This document shows, piece by piece, positions 9,817 to 19,165 of a stretch of 64,000 nt of DNA. The position numbers were made by a program, and so were the translations under genes. Source of the stretch: CAVSQX01 sp963730225 (GTDB lineage: Bacteria > Planctomycetota > Phycisphaerae > Tepidisphaerales > Tepidisphaeraceae); assembly GCA_963730225.1 (NCBI GenBank), contig CAVSQX010000004.1, positions 806,001 to 870,000 of the forward strand. The letters run 5' to 3'. Every line of letters begins with the position of its first letter. Positions within the stretch are counted from its first letter, which is position 1. The notes under the pieces are model-generated. The model worked only from the letters and a program-made list of their open reading frames with translations. It did not search any database and was not told the DNA's origin.

Positions 9817-10083
9817 ATGCGGCCACCAAACCCAATCCATCCTGGCAAGATGCTTCAGGAAGAATTCATTGCGCCTTCTGGCGTAAGCCAGCGCGCACTG
9901 GCCAAGCGGCTCGGCTGGACGGTGGCCAAGCTCAGCGAGCTAATTCACGGAAAACGCGGCATTACCGCCGATTCCGCGCTGGACCTGTCCGCCGAACTTG
10001 GCACGTCGCCGGAATTGTGGCTCAGCCTGCAAATGTATTTCGACCTTCGTCGTGCCGAATTGCGGCGGAAGCGAGCATCTTAG
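9817..10083 (+). CDS. higA: HigA-type antitoxin, XRE-family HTH
   Basis: An 88-residue helix-turn-helix protein starting MRPPNPIHPGKMLQEEF, the usual opening of HigA antitoxins. The HTH is about residues 25-55 (VSQRALAKRLGWTVAKLSELIHGKRG), and the C-terminal LGTSPELWLSLQMYFDL is the family dimer helix. The ATG at 9817 is chosen over upstream starts because it follows the toxin stop by 7 bases and matches family length. It should bind the toxin and repress the shared promoter upstream of 9524. The gene is intact although the toxin is frameshifted. Confidence 0.88.
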   Translation: MRPPNPIHPGKMLQEEFIAPSGVSQRALAKRLGWTVAKLSELIHGKRGITADSALDLSAELGTSPELWLSLQMYFDLRRAELRRKRAS

Positions 10084-10179
10084 AGGTGTTGAAATTCTGG
10101 CGATGACCTGACAGGGGCAGCAACCATTGCGGCCGCTCTGCGACCTGCCGGGGCTCGGCTTGTCGGCTATGGTGCGCGC

Positions 10180-11595
10180 TCAAGCCGCGATCGCGGCGGG
10201 CGTGAATCCACCCTGTGCGAGATAGGTTTTGAGAGCCTCGAGCACTTGTGGGCAGATGCCGTCCGGGGCGGTGCGATCGAGAAAGCTCATGACCTCGTCG
10301 GAGGCGAGGTCCTTGCGGTACGGCCGCTTGGCCGCGAGCGCTTCGAACATGTCGGCGACACACAGAATTCGATCGGCTGTGGAAAGCTGCTCAGCGCCTA
10401 ATCCCCGGTGATATCCGTTGCCGTCAAGCCGCTCATGATGCGAAGCGGCCAGCGAAGCCAAATCGCGAAATCCAGCAACCTGAATCAGTAACTGGTAGGT
10501 GTAGGCCGGGTGCTTTCGCATCTCGGTCATTTCCTCGCTGGTCAGCTTGCCGGGTTTGTCGAGAATGAGATTGGAAATACCAAGCTTTCCCATGTCGTGA
10601 AGCAATCCGGCCCGGCGGATGCGACGGTTTTCGGTCGGACCCAGGCCCATGACGGCTGCCACGCCGGCCGCGATCTCACTGACGCCCTCGGAGTGTCGGA
10701 AGGTCCAGGGACTTTTGGCGTCGATCACCTGGGCGAAGCCGTGCGCGATTCGATCGAGCGTAGCCGGATCGGCATGAAGCGACTGGTCCTGTGGCTCAAA
10801 CGTCGAAGCGGCGCGCCGGGGATCGTCGGCAAAAAAAGTCTCCCAGAAACGGCTGTCGTTTCGGAACGCCGCCAGGGCTTGCACCAGCTCGGGATCGAAC
10901 CACGTGCCGCTGCGCTGCTGGGACATTTCGTAAGCGGCGTCGACGCCGGAAAGTCGGGCAAACACCTCGACCGTTTGAGCCAGTCCCAAAATGCGCGAGA
11001 GCAAGGGAATGGAATCGCCGCTCAGGCCCTCGGGATGGCCGTGGCCGTCCCAGTGCTCGTCGAGGGAGCGAATTGCCTGGGCCGTCGCCTCGGGAAGTTG
11101 AAGTTCCCGGGCGATCTTTGCTCCGCGTTCGCAGCGCAATTCGATCAATTCCCGCGCCTTGGCGGGACCGCCCATCGCCACCCGAGCCAATTGGGCCGCT
11201 CGTCCCAGCAACGATTTTCCCGGAGCCACCACTTGTGCCGCATAGGCAATTGCCGCTGGCATCTTCGACCAATTGACGGCCTTGATTCCTTCCTTCACGG
11301 TGCGGTCGTCGGCGCCGAACAAGTAACACATTTTCGACGCGTTGGTCGAACAACCCAGGTCCTTCAGAAGCAATCCGTAGAACAGGGCTGCACTTTGATC
11401 CAACGGCAACCGCAGCTCGCGGGCCACGCGCATTCCCAGAACACAAGTCCGAGCGGCGTGTCCTCGCGGCTGACCCTCGGTCAAATCCAGCGCGTATGAC
11501 AAAGCGCCGATGACTTCGGAAAATCGGATTTCGACGTTGGGCGCAGCGCCGATTCGGCCGGTAGGCGATGGCAGGGACATTGCTGATGAAAGCAT
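10180..11595 (-). CDS. HD-GYP domain protein with a second, degenerate HD domain
   Basis: A 471-residue cytoplasmic protein with two HD-type domains and no receiver or membrane segment. The C-terminal domain keeps the metal site: HDMGKLG (His333-Asp334), HHERLDGNGYH (His386-His387) and VADMFEALAAKRPYR. The GYP triplet reads GYH at 394-396. The N-terminal domain (about residues 25-250) has lost HD but keeps DEHWDGHGHPEGLSG and ILGLAQTVEVFARL, so it is a decayed copy of the same fold. The family hydrolyses cyclic di-GMP; activity here is inferred and the GYH variant makes it less certain. Starts at 11595 or 11580 (MSLPSPTG) are both possible. Confidence 0.85.
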   Translation of the reverse strand: MLSSAMSLPSPTGRIGAAPNVEIRFSEVIGALSYALDLTEGQPRGHAARTCVLGMRVARELRLPLDQSAALFYGLLLKDLGCSTNASKMCYLFGADDRTVKEGIKAVNWSKMPAAIAYAAQVVAPGKSLLGRAAQLARVAMGGPAKARELIELRCERGAKIARELQLPEATAQAIRSLDEHWDGHGHPEGLSGDSIPLLSRILGLAQTVEVFARLSGVDAAYEMSQQRSGTWFDPELVQALAAFRNDSRFWETFFADDPRRAASTFEPQDQSLHADPATLDRIAHGFAQVIDAKSPWTFRHSEGVSEIAAGVAAVMGLGPTENRRIRRAGLLHDMGKLGISNLILDKPGKLTSEEMTEMRKHPAYTYQLLIQVAGFRDLASLAASHHERLDGNGYHRGLGAEQLSTADRILCVADMFEALAAKRPYRKDLASDEVMSFLDRTAPDGICPQVLEALKTYLAQGGFTPAAIAA

Positions 11596-11750
11596 CGGCG
11601 TGCGCCGACCTGGGGATCATGAGTTCAAAGCCCCCGGCGAACGAATCGACGAGCGATTCGGCCGGCAGAATCGATCGAATCGTCACAACCGCGCAACCGC
11701 GATGTCGGGCGCCGGGTCGGCGTTGCTTTATTGGACGAGGCAAAATCTGC

Positions 11751-11756
11751 TAGAAT
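11751..11756 (+). promoter_or_regulatory. candidate extended -10 box of aroC
   Basis: TGCTAGAAT (11748-11756) matches an extended -10 element TGnTANAAT. No good -35 box is seen at the usual distance. The predicted start of transcription falls only a few bases before the aroC ATG at 11766, and there is no Shine-Dalgarno sequence, so the message may be leaderless. Confidence 0.35.
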
Positions 11757-11765
11757 TCGGGCGAT

Positions 11766-12934
11766 ATGCCCGCGCTTTCTTACCGCACCGCCGGCGAATC
11801 TCACGGCAAAGCGATGATCTCGCTGGTCGAGGGTATGCCCGCGGGAGTGCCAATCGACCAGGCGTTCATCGACTCTGAACTTCGGCGTCGCCAGGGCGGG
11901 TACGGGCGCGGTGGCCGGCAGAAAATCGAGAGCGATCACGCCGAGTTTCTCAACGGCGTGCGGATGGGGAAGACGATCGGTTCGCCGATCACGATGCTGA
12001 TTCCGAACAAGGATGCCCGGCTCGACGATCCGGCCGCGACGCCACCGCTGCATCGGCCCAGGCCGGGGCACGCGGATTTGGCGGGGTCGGTGAAATGGCT
12101 CAGCACGGATTGCCGGGAAACGCTGGAGCGAGCCAGCGCTCGTGAAACAACGGCGCGCGTGGCCGCCGGGCGCTGGCACGATGCTTCCTGCGCGAGTTCG
12201 GCATCGAGGTCTTCGGATTCGTGCGCTCCGTCGGCGATGTCACGGCTTCGATCCAAGTCATCGCGGAAAATTGGCGGCAACTTCTTGCCCAGCGCGATGC
12301 CTCGGAGGTTTACTGCCCACAGCCGGAGGCCGACGCGGCGATGCGCGAGTTCATCAATCAGCAGAAGCTGGCCAAGGACACCGCCGGTGGAATCGTCGAG
12401 GCGCACGTTTTCGGTTTGCCGATCGGCATTGGAAGTTGCATGACCTGGGATGGCCGGCTCGATTCGCGCATTGCTGCGGCGGTCGTCGCCATTCAAGCTT
12501 TCAAAGGCGTGGAATTCGGATTGGGATTTGAGGCGACGCGCCGGCCCGGCTCGAAGGTGCACGACGAGATTGGATTCGATCCGGCACAAAAGAATTTGCC
12601 GTCGCTGGGATTCATTCGTTCCACCAACAATGCCGGGGGACTGGAAGGCGGCATGACCAACGGCCAGCCGCTGGTCGTTCGCGGTGCGATGAAACCGATC
12701 AGCACGTTGGGCAAGCCTCTGAAAAGCGTGGATCTCAACAGCAAGGAATCCACCGAAGCGGGCTGGGAGCGAAGCGACATCAGCGCCATCAGTGCCGCCA
12801 GCGTCATCATGGAAAACGTCGTCGCCTTCGAGGTGGCCAGGGCGTTTCTGGAAAAATTCAGCGGCGATTCGATGCTTGAAGTGCGGGCCAACTACGACAA
12901 TTTCCTGGCCGTGGCCCGCCGGCTGCCGCTTTAA
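11766..12934 (+). pseudogene. aroC: chorismate synthase, single-base frameshift
   Basis: The last common enzyme of the shikimate pathway, converting EPSP to chorismate with reduced FMN. Motifs run [28 protein letters not shown] and [15 protein letters not shown] in the first frame, then the second frame supplies [49 protein letters not shown] and SDISAISAASVIMENVVAF. The frames meet at 12170/12171: inserting one G into GCCGGGCGC gives [14 protein letters not shown], the expected continuous sequence. Corrected length is 389 residues, normal for the family. Because the gene is normally indispensable and both halves are fully conserved, a base-calling error is the likely cause. Divergent from the HD-GYP gene. 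Confidence 0.92.
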
Positions 12935-12946
12935 TTCGCGGTTCCA

Positions 12947-13519
12947 ATGACCGAATCACCCGATCCATCTCCGCAGGAACATCCGCTTTCGGTTCCCCAG
13001 TCGAATCATATCGCCCGAGTGGTGCTGGCCGTTTTTCTGCTCACCTTCATTGCTTCGCGGGTGCTGGTGATTTTGATCATGTCGCGCACAATTCCCGATC
13101 TGTTCCTGCACATGAAGGGAACACACGTTCATCATCTGAATTACGGAATTTTTCTGCTTTCCGGCGTCGGCGCTTATTTGTTGTTCCGCCGGCCCGACGG
13201 CGTGCGGCTAACCATCGCCGCGATCGTGTACGCCATCGGCCTGGCCCTGACCTTCGACGAATTCGGCATGTGGCTGCACCTGGGCGGCAGCTACTGGCAG
13301 CGGGCCAGCTTTGACGCGGTGGTTGTCGTCGCATCAATTTTGGGTTTGATCGCCTACGCTCCAACCCTAAAACACTATCGTCCGCGGCATTGGGCGTGGA
13401 GCATCATTCTGGGGGTCGTCACCATGGCCTTTCTGGCCATGCTGGCGAATTCGGTGCACCGATACGGCAATCGCATCGCCCCCGAGTTGCACGAAATTGA
13501 ATCGGCCGGCCCGCAGTAG
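12947..13519 (+). CDS. conserved multi-pass membrane protein, unknown function
   Basis: A 190-residue protein with a proline-rich cytoplasmic lead and four to five hydrophobic helices (about residues 25-45, 60-80, 85-105, 120-140, 148-168). Conserved-looking polar stretches lie at membrane edges: HMKGTHVHHLNYG and LTFDEFGMWLHLGGSYW, rich in His and acidic residues that could bind metal or substrate. It starts 13 bases after the aroC stop and is probably cotranscribed. No named family is claimed. It converges on the cyclophilin gene with 5 bases between stops. Confidence 0.65.
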   Translation: MTESPDPSPQEHPLSVPQSNHIARVVLAVFLLTFIASRVLVILIMSRTIPDLFLHMKGTHVHHLNYGIFLLSGVGAYLLFRRPDGVRLTIAAIVYAIGLALTFDEFGMWLHLGGSYWQRASFDAVVVVASILGLIAYAPTLKHYRPRHWAWSIILGVVTMAFLAMLANSVHRYGNRIAPELHEIESAGPQ

Positions 13520-13524
13520 CGTCG

Positions 13525-16191
13525 CTACGATCCTGCTGTAACCAGATCCACCTGGAAGTCAGCCAGTTGCCGGTTGGCCAGCGCGGCCGTCAATACGGTG
13601 TCATTCTTGAGTTGTGCCGCCCTCAGAATAAGTGGTCCGTCCGTGTCCAGAGTGGCTTGCAGCGAACCGATCAATTCGGCGATCACGCCGTGAGCGTTGC
13701 CGCCGTTGCTCGTTTGCACGACACCCAATTTAAGCGTTCCCAATTGGTAGGCCAGGATTCTGGAATCGGAAAAGGCCGGGCTGGCCGATCCCAGCAGCAC
13801 CGCTGCAATCTTCGCTGGATAGATAAAGTCGTCCGAGGTGGCGCTGAGGGTGGTGCTCTGGAGCGGACCGTTGTCGACCCCGGCCGCAATTTGCGACGGA
13901 ATCGGCGTGGAAGACGACGTATCGGGCAACATGGCAGCGGCGCTGATCGTGCCGACGTTTCCCGCTGCATATATGGTTGAGCCGATGATGTCGCCGCCCA
14001 CCGACAGCCGCACAAGCTGCACGAAGCCTTTTTTGTATGTCGCCTCGGTTTGGATCAGCGCCCCGGTCAAATTGCCGGCGATTTTCAGGGTTCCAATCGC
14101 TCCCGCGGCGATGTCGCTGGTGACGTTCCCGCCCAAGGTGATCGATCGGACCAGATTCTTGGTAAACAAGTTCCATGCCGACGCGGCGCTGCCCGCGGTG
14201 ATCGATCCGACCACGCCGTCGATGTTCCAATTCCCGCTGATCTGCCCGCCGATTCGCACTGCCGTCAAATCGTTTGCGGTGCCGCTGAGTTCGATGCCGT
14301 CGTCAAAATCACCGGTGATCGACAAGGTCGCCAGGCTCGGCGCCGTAATCGTGTAATCGCCGATGCCCGGCGTCGTCCACTGGGCCGAGCGAACGAGGGT
14401 TAACGGAGCGGCGGAGTCGAGCGAAGTGTTGGTCACTTGCGGAATCAGCACGGTCACGGAATGGATCACGGGACCAATGTCGACTGAGGCATTGTCGGCG
14501 GACCCCAAGCTAAGCAACTGTAGACCCGACGTTTGAAGCAAGCCCGTCAATTCCACCGCCGGAGCGACGATGCTCGTCATCACACCGTCGTCGTGGATGC
14601 TGTCGACGGTCAGCGTTCCGGTTCCGCCGGTTTGCGTCAGACGCATGGACGCCCGTCCTCGGCCGGCATTGGTGACCTCGATGGAGCTGATGGTTGCTCC
14701 CGGTCCCGAGGCGGTCACGATTTCGTGCGCGCCGATGCTCGTCTGGACGTCATAACTGTCGAAAGTCACTACCGCCGTGCCGCCGGCGACGGTGAGATCG
14801 CCTACCGTTCCGTCCGGCTGCGTATAAATAAGGCTTCGGCTCGCCTTGGTGCCGATCGTCACCTGAAGCGGCGACGGCACCACCTGTAGATCCACCGTTA
14901 TCGGCGGCGAGACCACGCCGCTGGTGTCGCTAACCGTGAACTGAAGTGAATCGGGCCCCGTGTAGCCCGCATTGGGCGTGTAAAGGATGTAGCCTACGGT
15001 GGGTTCGACCAGGACCGATCCGTTGGTTGGATCTTGCACGAGAGCAACGGTGCTGGGATCGATCGGCGAAAGCGAATCGACATCGGCATCGACCGGCATC
15101 AGCGTGGTGTTCGTGCTGTTCTCGACAATGGAGGGCGGAGAGTAAGTTCCGACGGTCAGCCCCTCGCCCGGTTGGCTGGGGTCGGGCACGGTGACGGAGA
15201 AAACCTCCGCCGTGGTGCTGCCGTCGAAGCTCGTGCCCGTGACCCGGATGTTGGCCGTCCCCGGAGTGCCGTAGGCGAAAGTCAACGAGTCGTTGTTCAC
15301 CGTTCCGAATGCTACGGTTGGATTGTCGTTGGTGACGGTGTAGGTCATGCCGGGCGCGGTGGTGATGTTGGCGATGTAAATCAGATTGTCCGGACCGGCC
15401 GCCGAAGACCCGGATGGAACACCGCTCACCGGCACGGTCGTGAGCGAGGAATCGATCTCCACGGTAGGCAGCGCCCCGATCTGGTCGATTACGCTCATGC
15501 CATCGCCGATCACCTGCCCGAAGACTGTGTACGAAGTCGTTACGCCGTTGGGATCGGTCGTGGGAACATCCAGTTCGGTGTTGTCGCTCAAGTTAAAATA
15601 GAACTCGCTGGTGGCGCTGTCGGCATACGAGGTTTTGGCCATCGCCAATGTGCCGGTGGTGTCCGAAAGCGTCTCGCTGCTGTATTCGTCATCCACGGGC
15701 GCACCGGTGTTGATATGTTCCGGCGTCGGATGATTGGGGCTGGAATAATCCAGAAAGTAACCCCCGCCCTGAACGATGTCCGCCGGGTCCGATGGCGAGC
15801 CGCCGGCCTGGTCCTCAAAGTTATAGCTGCGATGAAAAAACGTTCCGTTGTATGCACGGTTATTCACGTAATTTAAGAAATTCTGAACCGTGTCGGGCGT
15901 GGAGTTATCCGTCAGCGCCACATCGACGGTCGCTTCACGCGTGCTGCCGAAAATGTCGGTGTAGGAAAAGAGCGTAAATTCCGCGACGGTGCCGGGAATG
16001 TTCGGATCATTCATGTATTGCGTCAGATCGATCGTGTTGGTGGAGGGATCCGACGTGTCGGCAAGAATTGGAGCGGGCGGCTGAATGTTCGTCGCCGACA
16101 GAAGCTCTCGCCGCTCAAGCCGCTCGACGGCGGCCTTGAAATGCAGTCGGCATCTCCGACTAAGGCCCGGTTTCAAGCGAATCGCTCGCAT
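13525..16191 (-). CDS. surface cyclophilin-type peptidyl-prolyl isomerase with LEPRxLL motif (copy A)
   Basis: An 888-residue exported protein. The ATG at 16191 is chosen because GAGGAG stands just upstream; the frame extends to 16290 without support. Residues 24-30 read LERRELL, the planctomycete LEPRxLL sorting-type motif. A cyclophilin domain spans about residues 60-290 (DNSTPDTVQNFLNYV, TGTLAMAKTSYADSATSEFY, YTVFGQVIGDGMSVIDQI). Next comes a cadherin/Ig-like module (NAGYTGPDSLQFTVSD) and a long glycine-rich beta-repeat region with LGGNVTSDI and IKIAGNLTGALI-type turns, likely a parallel beta solenoid. It is the downstream member of a tandem pair with the gene ending at 16298. A role in folding or anchoring outer proteins is inference. 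Confidence 0.85.
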   Translation of the reverse strand: MRAIRLKPGLSRRCRLHFKAAVERLERRELLSATNIQPPAPILADTSDPSTNTIDLTQYMNDPNIPGTVAEFTLFSYTDIFGSTREATVDVALTDNSTPDTVQNFLNYVNNRAYNGTFFHRSYNFEDQAGGSPSDPADIVQGGGYFLDYSSPNHPTPEHINTGAPVDDEYSSETLSDTTGTLAMAKTSYADSATSEFYFNLSDNTELDVPTTDPNGVTTSYTVFGQVIGDGMSVIDQIGALPTVEIDSSLTTVPVSGVPSGSSAAGPDNLIYIANITTAPGMTYTVTNDNPTVAFGTVNNDSLTFAYGTPGTANIRVTGTSFDGSTTAEVFSVTVPDPSQPGEGLTVGTYSPPSIVENSTNTTLMPVDADVDSLSPIDPSTVALVQDPTNGSVLVEPTVGYILYTPNAGYTGPDSLQFTVSDTSGVVSPPITVDLQVVPSPLQVTIGTKASRSLIYTQPDGTVGDLTVAGGTAVVTFDSYDVQTSIGAHEIVTASGPGATISSIEVTNAGRGRASMRLTQTGGTGTLTVDSIHDDGVMTSIVAPAVELTGLLQTSGLQLLSLGSADNASVDIGPVIHSVTVLIPQVTNTSLDSAAPLTLVRSAQWTTPGIGDYTITAPSLATLSITGDFDDGIELSGTANDLTAVRIGGQISGNWNIDGVVGSITAGSAASAWNLFTKNLVRSITLGGNVTSDIAAGAIGTLKIAGNLTGALIQTEATYKKGFVQLVRLSVGGDIIGSTIYAAGNVGTISAAAMLPDTSSSTPIPSQIAAGVDNGPLQSTTLSATSDDFIYPAKIAAVLLGSASPAFSDSRILAYQLGTLKLGVVQTSNGGNAHGVIAELIGSLQATLDTDGPLILRAAQLKNDTVLTAALANRQLADFQVDLVTAGS

Positions 16192-16297
16192 ATTTGCTCC
16201 TCTGCCGCGAACCAACATCATACAGACGCTGGAAGCCCAATCGCTGTTCCAGAATTCGCGAGAGTTTATTGGCAAGTCAATTTCTGACAAGGTCTTA

Positions 16298-18949
16298 CTA
16301 CGACCTAATCAAATTCAATTCAAAATCCGCCAAGCTCAGCTTTTTCTTGGCCACATACGCCGCGATCGTTGTGGCGCTGCTGAACTGAGCCGGCCCCATT
16401 TTCAGTTCCCCTCCACTGTCGAGCTTGGCCGTCACCGACCGGATCGTCTGAGCCGCCAGGCCCTGCGGGTTGCCGCCGTTGCTGGTCACAATCTCGCCTA
16501 ATTGCATGTCGCCGATTTTTTCGCCGGCAATTTTGGAATTGGTGAATGCCGCCGTCTTGGACTTCAGCAGCACGCTGCCGATTTGGGCCTCCTGCGAAAA
16601 ATCAGACAACGATCCGGGAAATTCCGCGGCCTGCTCGACCGCGCTGGTGACGCCAGCGTAGATTTCGCTGCCGGTCAATTCCGCCGCGCTGACCGAGCCG
16701 ATATTTCCCACCGACTCCACGGTGCTGCCGCTGATCTGCCCGCCGACGATCAATTGCCCGAATTGAGTCTGGCCGGCGACGAACGTACCGGTGGTTTGGA
16801 TGGTTGCGCCAGTCAGATTCCCCACCACAGACAGGCTGCCGATTCCCGAGGCGCTGATGGCGCTTGAAACATTGCCGCCAAGGTGGATCGACGCCACGGT
16901 GCCGGTTGCGGTAAGACTCCACGTGCTCGCCGCCGACGCCGATCGAATAGTTCCCGCGTCGCCGCTCAGGGTCCAGGCGATGCTGTTGCTCGCGCCGAGT
17001 TGGCCGCCGATCTGCGCATTTTGCAAATTCATCCCTGGGCCGCTGAGCAGAAGATTTTCTTCAAACGCTCCGCTGACCATGAGCGATCCCAGAGATGCGC
17101 CTGCGATCACATAATATCCGCTGTCGTCGCTGGTCCAGGAGGTGGAGCGAATCAGGTTGATTCGGCCGGACGACTCCACCGACGTATCCACCGCCGAGGA
17201 AATATTCAACGTCACAGTCCCGGTCCCCGCCCCCAGATTTACCACCGTGTGATCCGTCGACGCGAGTTCCAACAGCGATAATCCGCCAACCGTGAGGTTC
17301 CCGGCAAGCGAGGCGCGCGGCGCAATGATGTTTTGCATGGCGCCGCTGTCGGATATTCCGCCGATGCTGGCTGTTCCACCAATCGCGTTGATATTCAGCG
17401 AAGCGTCCTGGCCTTTGTTGTTCGTGATGGAAATGTCGCTGATCGTCGCTCCCGAGCCCGTCGCTGTGACAACGCCCCTGGATGTCGTTGTCGTCACATC
17501 CGAACCGGCGAAAGTCACGACGGCGGTGCCGCCGCTGACGTTCAGACTAACCTTGGTTCCGTCGGGCTGCGTGTAAGACAAGCTACGCACAGTTTTGGTT
17601 CCAATGGTTACCGTGACCGGCGCAGCAACGACATCCAGCGTGATCGTCGCGGCCGACGATGTGGTGGGCGCGGCGGCAGTGTCGGCCACGGTGTAGCTCA
17701 GTGAGTCGGGCCCGGTGTAGCCGCTGTTGGGAACGTACGTGATCGTGCCGTTGCTTGAATCGACGGTTGCCGTGCCGTTGGTGGGTTGCGTGACAATGGT
17801 CACCGTCGCCGGATTTAGCGACGCGGCGCCGTCCGTGTCGTTGGCCAACGGGAAGAGCACCGCGCTGGTGTTTTCACTGACCGCCGGCGGCGTGCTGTTG
17901 CTGACGACCGGCCCGCCCGTTTCACCGCTGGTGGGCACGGTCACGGTGAAGCTGCTCTGGGCCGTCGTGCCGTCGTAGCTCGTCGCCGTCACCGTAATGA
18001 CCGCCGTTCCTCCCTGCCCGCCGTAGTTGAACGAGAGATCGCTCCCGCTGAGCGACGTCCGCACCAGGCTCGGATCGCTGCTGGTAACGCTGTAGGTCAC
18101 GGCCGGCTGGGCGGCGATGCTTTTGACGAAGACCAGATTATTGGGCCTTATCAGAGTTTTATTATCAGCCGCTTGAGTTGTCGAAAGGCCCACCACCGGC
18201 ACCGTCGAAAGCGTTGAGTTGATATCCACCGTCGGCAGCGCGGCGATCTGGTCGATCACGTTCAAACCATCACCGACAATCTGCCCGAAGACCGTGTACG
18301 AAGTCGCTGTGCCATTGGAGTCCGTAGTCGGAGTATCCAGTTCGGTGTTGTCGCTGGAATTGAAGAAGAACTCACTGGTGGCGCTGTTGGCGAAGGACGT
18401 CTTGGCCATCGCCAGCGTGCCGGCGACTTCGGTCAGGATTTCCGAACTGTATTCGTCATTTATGGGAGCATTGGTATTGATGTGCACCGGTGTCGGCCGC
18501 AGCGGATCGGAATAATTCAGCACATATCCGCCGCCTTGCACGATCGTCGCCGGAGCGGTCGGCGATCCGCCTGCGTTGGTGTTGAGATTTGCCGATCGAT
18601 GCAAAAACGTATTGTCGTACGCTCCGGAATCGATGTAGCTGAGAAAATTCGCCACGGTATTCGGCGTGGCGTTGTTGGTCAGCGCAACCTGCACCGTCGA
18701 TTCGTGCGTTTTGCCGAAAAGCGTCGAGTTGCTGTAGAAAGTGAACGTGGCGATCATGAAAGCGCCCGTGCCGGCCGAATCATCCAGGAAGTCGGAAAGA
18801 TCGATCGGCGTGGTGCTCGAAGTCGACAGCACCGGCGGCAACGCCTCTACCACCTCTGCTGTAAGCAGCTGCCGCCGCTCCAGCGCTTCGGTAATGACGC
18901 GACCTGCCCAGGAAACTCGATTTCTCCGCGACGATGCAATCCGGTGCAT
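16298..18949 (-). CDS. surface cyclophilin-type peptidyl-prolyl isomerase with LEPRxLL motif (copy B)
   Basis: An 883-residue paralogue of the neighbouring gene with the same order of parts: basic N-terminus and LERRQLL motif (residues 23-29), cyclophilin domain at about 50-290 (NNATPNTVANFLSYI, GTLAMAKTSFANSATSEFFF, YTVFGQIVGDGLNVIDQI), Ig/cadherin-like module (PNSGYTGPDSLSYTVAD), and a C-terminal beta-repeat region (HLGGNVSSAI, SLSVVGNLTGATI). The ATG at 18949 has GGAG nine bases upstream. Copies A and B differ throughout, so the duplication is not recent. The cyclophilin substitutions relative to human CypA suggest low or altered isomerase activity, which cannot be judged by eye. Confidence 0.85.
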   Translation of the reverse strand: MHRIASSRRNRVSWAGRVITEALERRQLLTAEVVEALPPVLSTSSTTPIDLSDFLDDSAGTGAFMIATFTFYSNSTLFGKTHESTVQVALTNNATPNTVANFLSYIDSGAYDNTFLHRSANLNTNAGGSPTAPATIVQGGGYVLNYSDPLRPTPVHINTNAPINDEYSSEILTEVAGTLAMAKTSFANSATSEFFFNSSDNTELDTPTTDSNGTATSYTVFGQIVGDGLNVIDQIAALPTVDINSTLSTVPVVGLSTTQAADNKTLIRPNNLVFVKSIAAQPAVTYSVTSSDPSLVRTSLSGSDLSFNYGGQGGTAVITVTATSYDGTTAQSSFTVTVPTSGETGGPVVSNSTPPAVSENTSAVLFPLANDTDGAASLNPATVTIVTQPTNGTATVDSSNGTITYVPNSGYTGPDSLSYTVADTAAAPTTSSAATITLDVVAAPVTVTIGTKTVRSLSYTQPDGTKVSLNVSGGTAVVTFAGSDVTTTTSRGVVTATGSGATISDISITNNKGQDASLNINAIGGTASIGGISDSGAMQNIIAPRASLAGNLTVGGLSLLELASTDHTVVNLGAGTGTVTLNISSAVDTSVESSGRINLIRSTSWTSDDSGYYVIAGASLGSLMVSGAFEENLLLSGPGMNLQNAQIGGQLGASNSIAWTLSGDAGTIRSASAASTWSLTATGTVASIHLGGNVSSAISASGIGSLSVVGNLTGATIQTTGTFVAGQTQFGQLIVGGQISGSTVESVGNIGSVSAAELTGSEIYAGVTSAVEQAAEFPGSLSDFSQEAQIGSVLLKSKTAAFTNSKIAGEKIGDMQLGEIVTSNGGNPQGLAAQTIRSVTAKLDSGGELKMGPAQFSSATTIAAYVAKKKLSLADFELNLIRS

Positions 18950-19075
18950 GAATGCTCCAACCGATATCCAGTAGCCGCGTTGCGGTCAACCCGCCACGGC
19001 ACCGCTTGCCGGTGCAGTCAAAAAGACGACGGCCAACCGTCCGCGATTTCAGCTATTCCATCGCCCTGGAATAAC

Positions 19076-19102
19076 AAGGGCGATCCTCCGCGGATCGCCC
19101 TT
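19076..19102 (-). terminator. perfect 11-bp hairpin after folC
   Basis: AAGGGCGATCC and GGATCGCCCTT pair perfectly around a five-base loop. It lies 64 bases beyond the folC stop (minus strand) and before copy B of the cyclophilins. The tract after it on the minus strand (TTGTTATT) is only partly T-rich, so it may be a weak intrinsic terminator. Confidence 0.5.
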
Positions 19103-19165
19103 GGTCGGTGCTAAAAATAGTAACGCTTCTGCCGGAGTCAATCCACTGCCCATCGCCCTTGCGGC

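Noticed and set aside
13525..18949. Recent duplication or assembly artefact of the two cyclophilin genes
   Set aside because: The copies differ at many residues and have distinct upstream sequences, so they are old paralogues.
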